Of a stretch of 62,618 nt of DNA, positions 62,384 through 62,618 are shown piece after piece (the first letter of the stretch is position 1; every line of letters starts with the position of its first letter). The notes under the pieces are model-generated. The model was not told the origin of the DNA, did not search any database, and saw nothing but the letters and a program-made list of their open reading frames with translations. This stretch comes from Nocardia suismassiliense (GTDB lineage Bacteria > Actinomycetota > Actinomycetes > Mycobacteriales > Mycobacteriaceae). The translations under genes and the position numbers were made by a program. The stretch is taken from assembly GCF_900269665.1 (NCBI RefSeq), contig NZ_LT985361.1:7951327-8013944 (forward strand). Reading direction: 5' to 3'.

Positions 62384-62618
62384 ATGGCCAATGTCGACGC
62401 CGTCCGGCTGTCGCATGAGCTGGGCATCGACCTCGCGCATGCCATGCTGCGCCTGCGCCGCGAGGGCCATCCCGGCGAGACCCACCACGACACCTGCCTG
62501 CGCATCATCGCCGAGGAGGGCGGGCGATCGCAGACCCCGCGCCGCAGCTTCACCACCTACGGCGTCCGCCCCACTGCCGACGGCACGATCCCGGTGATCC
62601 CCCCGGACCGCCCCCGCC
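62384..62618 (+). CDS. hypothetical protein, 3' partial
   Basis: The frame opens at ATG 62384, with AGGAGG six bases upstream, and is still open at the window end (78 codons seen). It begins MANVDAVRLSHELGIDLAHA and contains HPGETHHDTCLRIIAEEGG, then a Pro/Arg-rich stretch. I do not recognise it. The strong ribosome-binding site makes it a real gene. Confidence 0.65.
   Translation, partial: MANVDAVRLSHELGIDLAHAMLRLRREGHPGETHHDTCLRIIAEEGGRSQTPRRSFTTYGVRPTADGTIPVIPPDRPR

Overview
The window is high-GC DNA with actinobacterial gene content and is most likely a Nocardia chromosome, or that of a close mycolic-acid relative. The evidence is a WhiB1-type regulator, SigH with its zinc anti-sigma factor, MoeZ, a PdtaS-type kinase, a SecA1-like SecA, a DesA3-type desaturase with its reductase, a WS/DGAT protein, an antigen-85-like secreted esterase and the 24-residue ribosomal protein bL37. 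From about 23.4 kb onward the gene content and neighbourhoods follow, with inversions and insertions, the block I know in Mycobacterium tuberculosis as roughly Rv3205c to Rv3240c. The first 23 kb are accessory or nitrogen-metabolism genes.

Layout. 1-9.7 kb: a truncated SARP/AfsR-type regulator, a small DUF4267 membrane protein, an amidase-family protein that has lost two of three catalytic residues, a flavin oxidase, a Tat-exported purple-acid-phosphatase-like enzyme, a TfoX-like protein and an antigen-85-like esterase. 9.8-14.1 kb: an orphan one-module NRPS (C-A-T-TE) with a tandem operator-like repeat upstream. 14.3-23.3 kb: a nitrite-assimilation block, nirB-nirD with a HemD/winged-helix fusion and a sirohydrochlorin chelatase for siroheme on the minus strand, then a CynX/NimT-like transporter divergent from a FadR-type regulator, then narK. 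23.4-32.4 kb: a TIGR02569 protein, moeZ, a DUF3152 protein, a TetR regulator, a DUF3107 protein, YceI with a divergent HTH regulator, a ferritin-like protein, an alpha/beta hydrolase and a SCO6745-family protein. 32.8-39.1 kb: a DEAD-box RNA helicase, a PQQ-like propeller protein, a histidine phosphatase, a GNAT enzyme, endonuclease V, a membrane protein and a diacylglycerol-kinase-family protein. 39.3-43.5 kb: a stress-regulation cluster with whiB1, pdtaS, a biotinyl carrier, bL37, rshA-sigH and ybaK. 43.6-49.2 kb: a secreted peptide, SRAP, an aldehyde dehydrogenase, aroA-rsgA and an NTF2-like protein. 49.5-55.3 kb: secA, an Rv3235-family protein, WS/DGAT and a DUF6912-type protein. 55.4-60.8 kb: ferredoxin reductase plus two paralogous acyl desaturases around a secreted EEP-family enzyme. 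60.9-62.6 kb: a small secreted protein, a BluB-like enzyme and a gene cut by the window end.

How the genes work together. NarK would import nitrate/nitrite, NirBD reduces nitrite to ammonium, and the chelatase/HemD pair fits siroheme supply. SigH/RshA is a thiol-stress switch. I can read a SigH-type promoter (GGAAC-N18-GTT) in front of sigH that would drive a longer SigH form, and a second (GGAAG-N18-GTT) in front of moeZ. The 2Fe-2S reductase most likely feeds electrons to the desaturases, and a shared palindrome TACG-N4-YGTA lies upstream of both the reductase and the second desaturase.

Most unusual non-coding signals: a 74-bp dyad with exactly matching spacer lengths at 49318-49391, a perfect 23-bp inverted repeat with a third copy of its core at 61350-61434, and paired 22-bp hairpin repeats at 62192-62245. 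I saw no tRNA, rRNA, CRISPR array, insertion sequence or phage gene. Start codons are judged by eye from ribosome-binding sites and family lengths.
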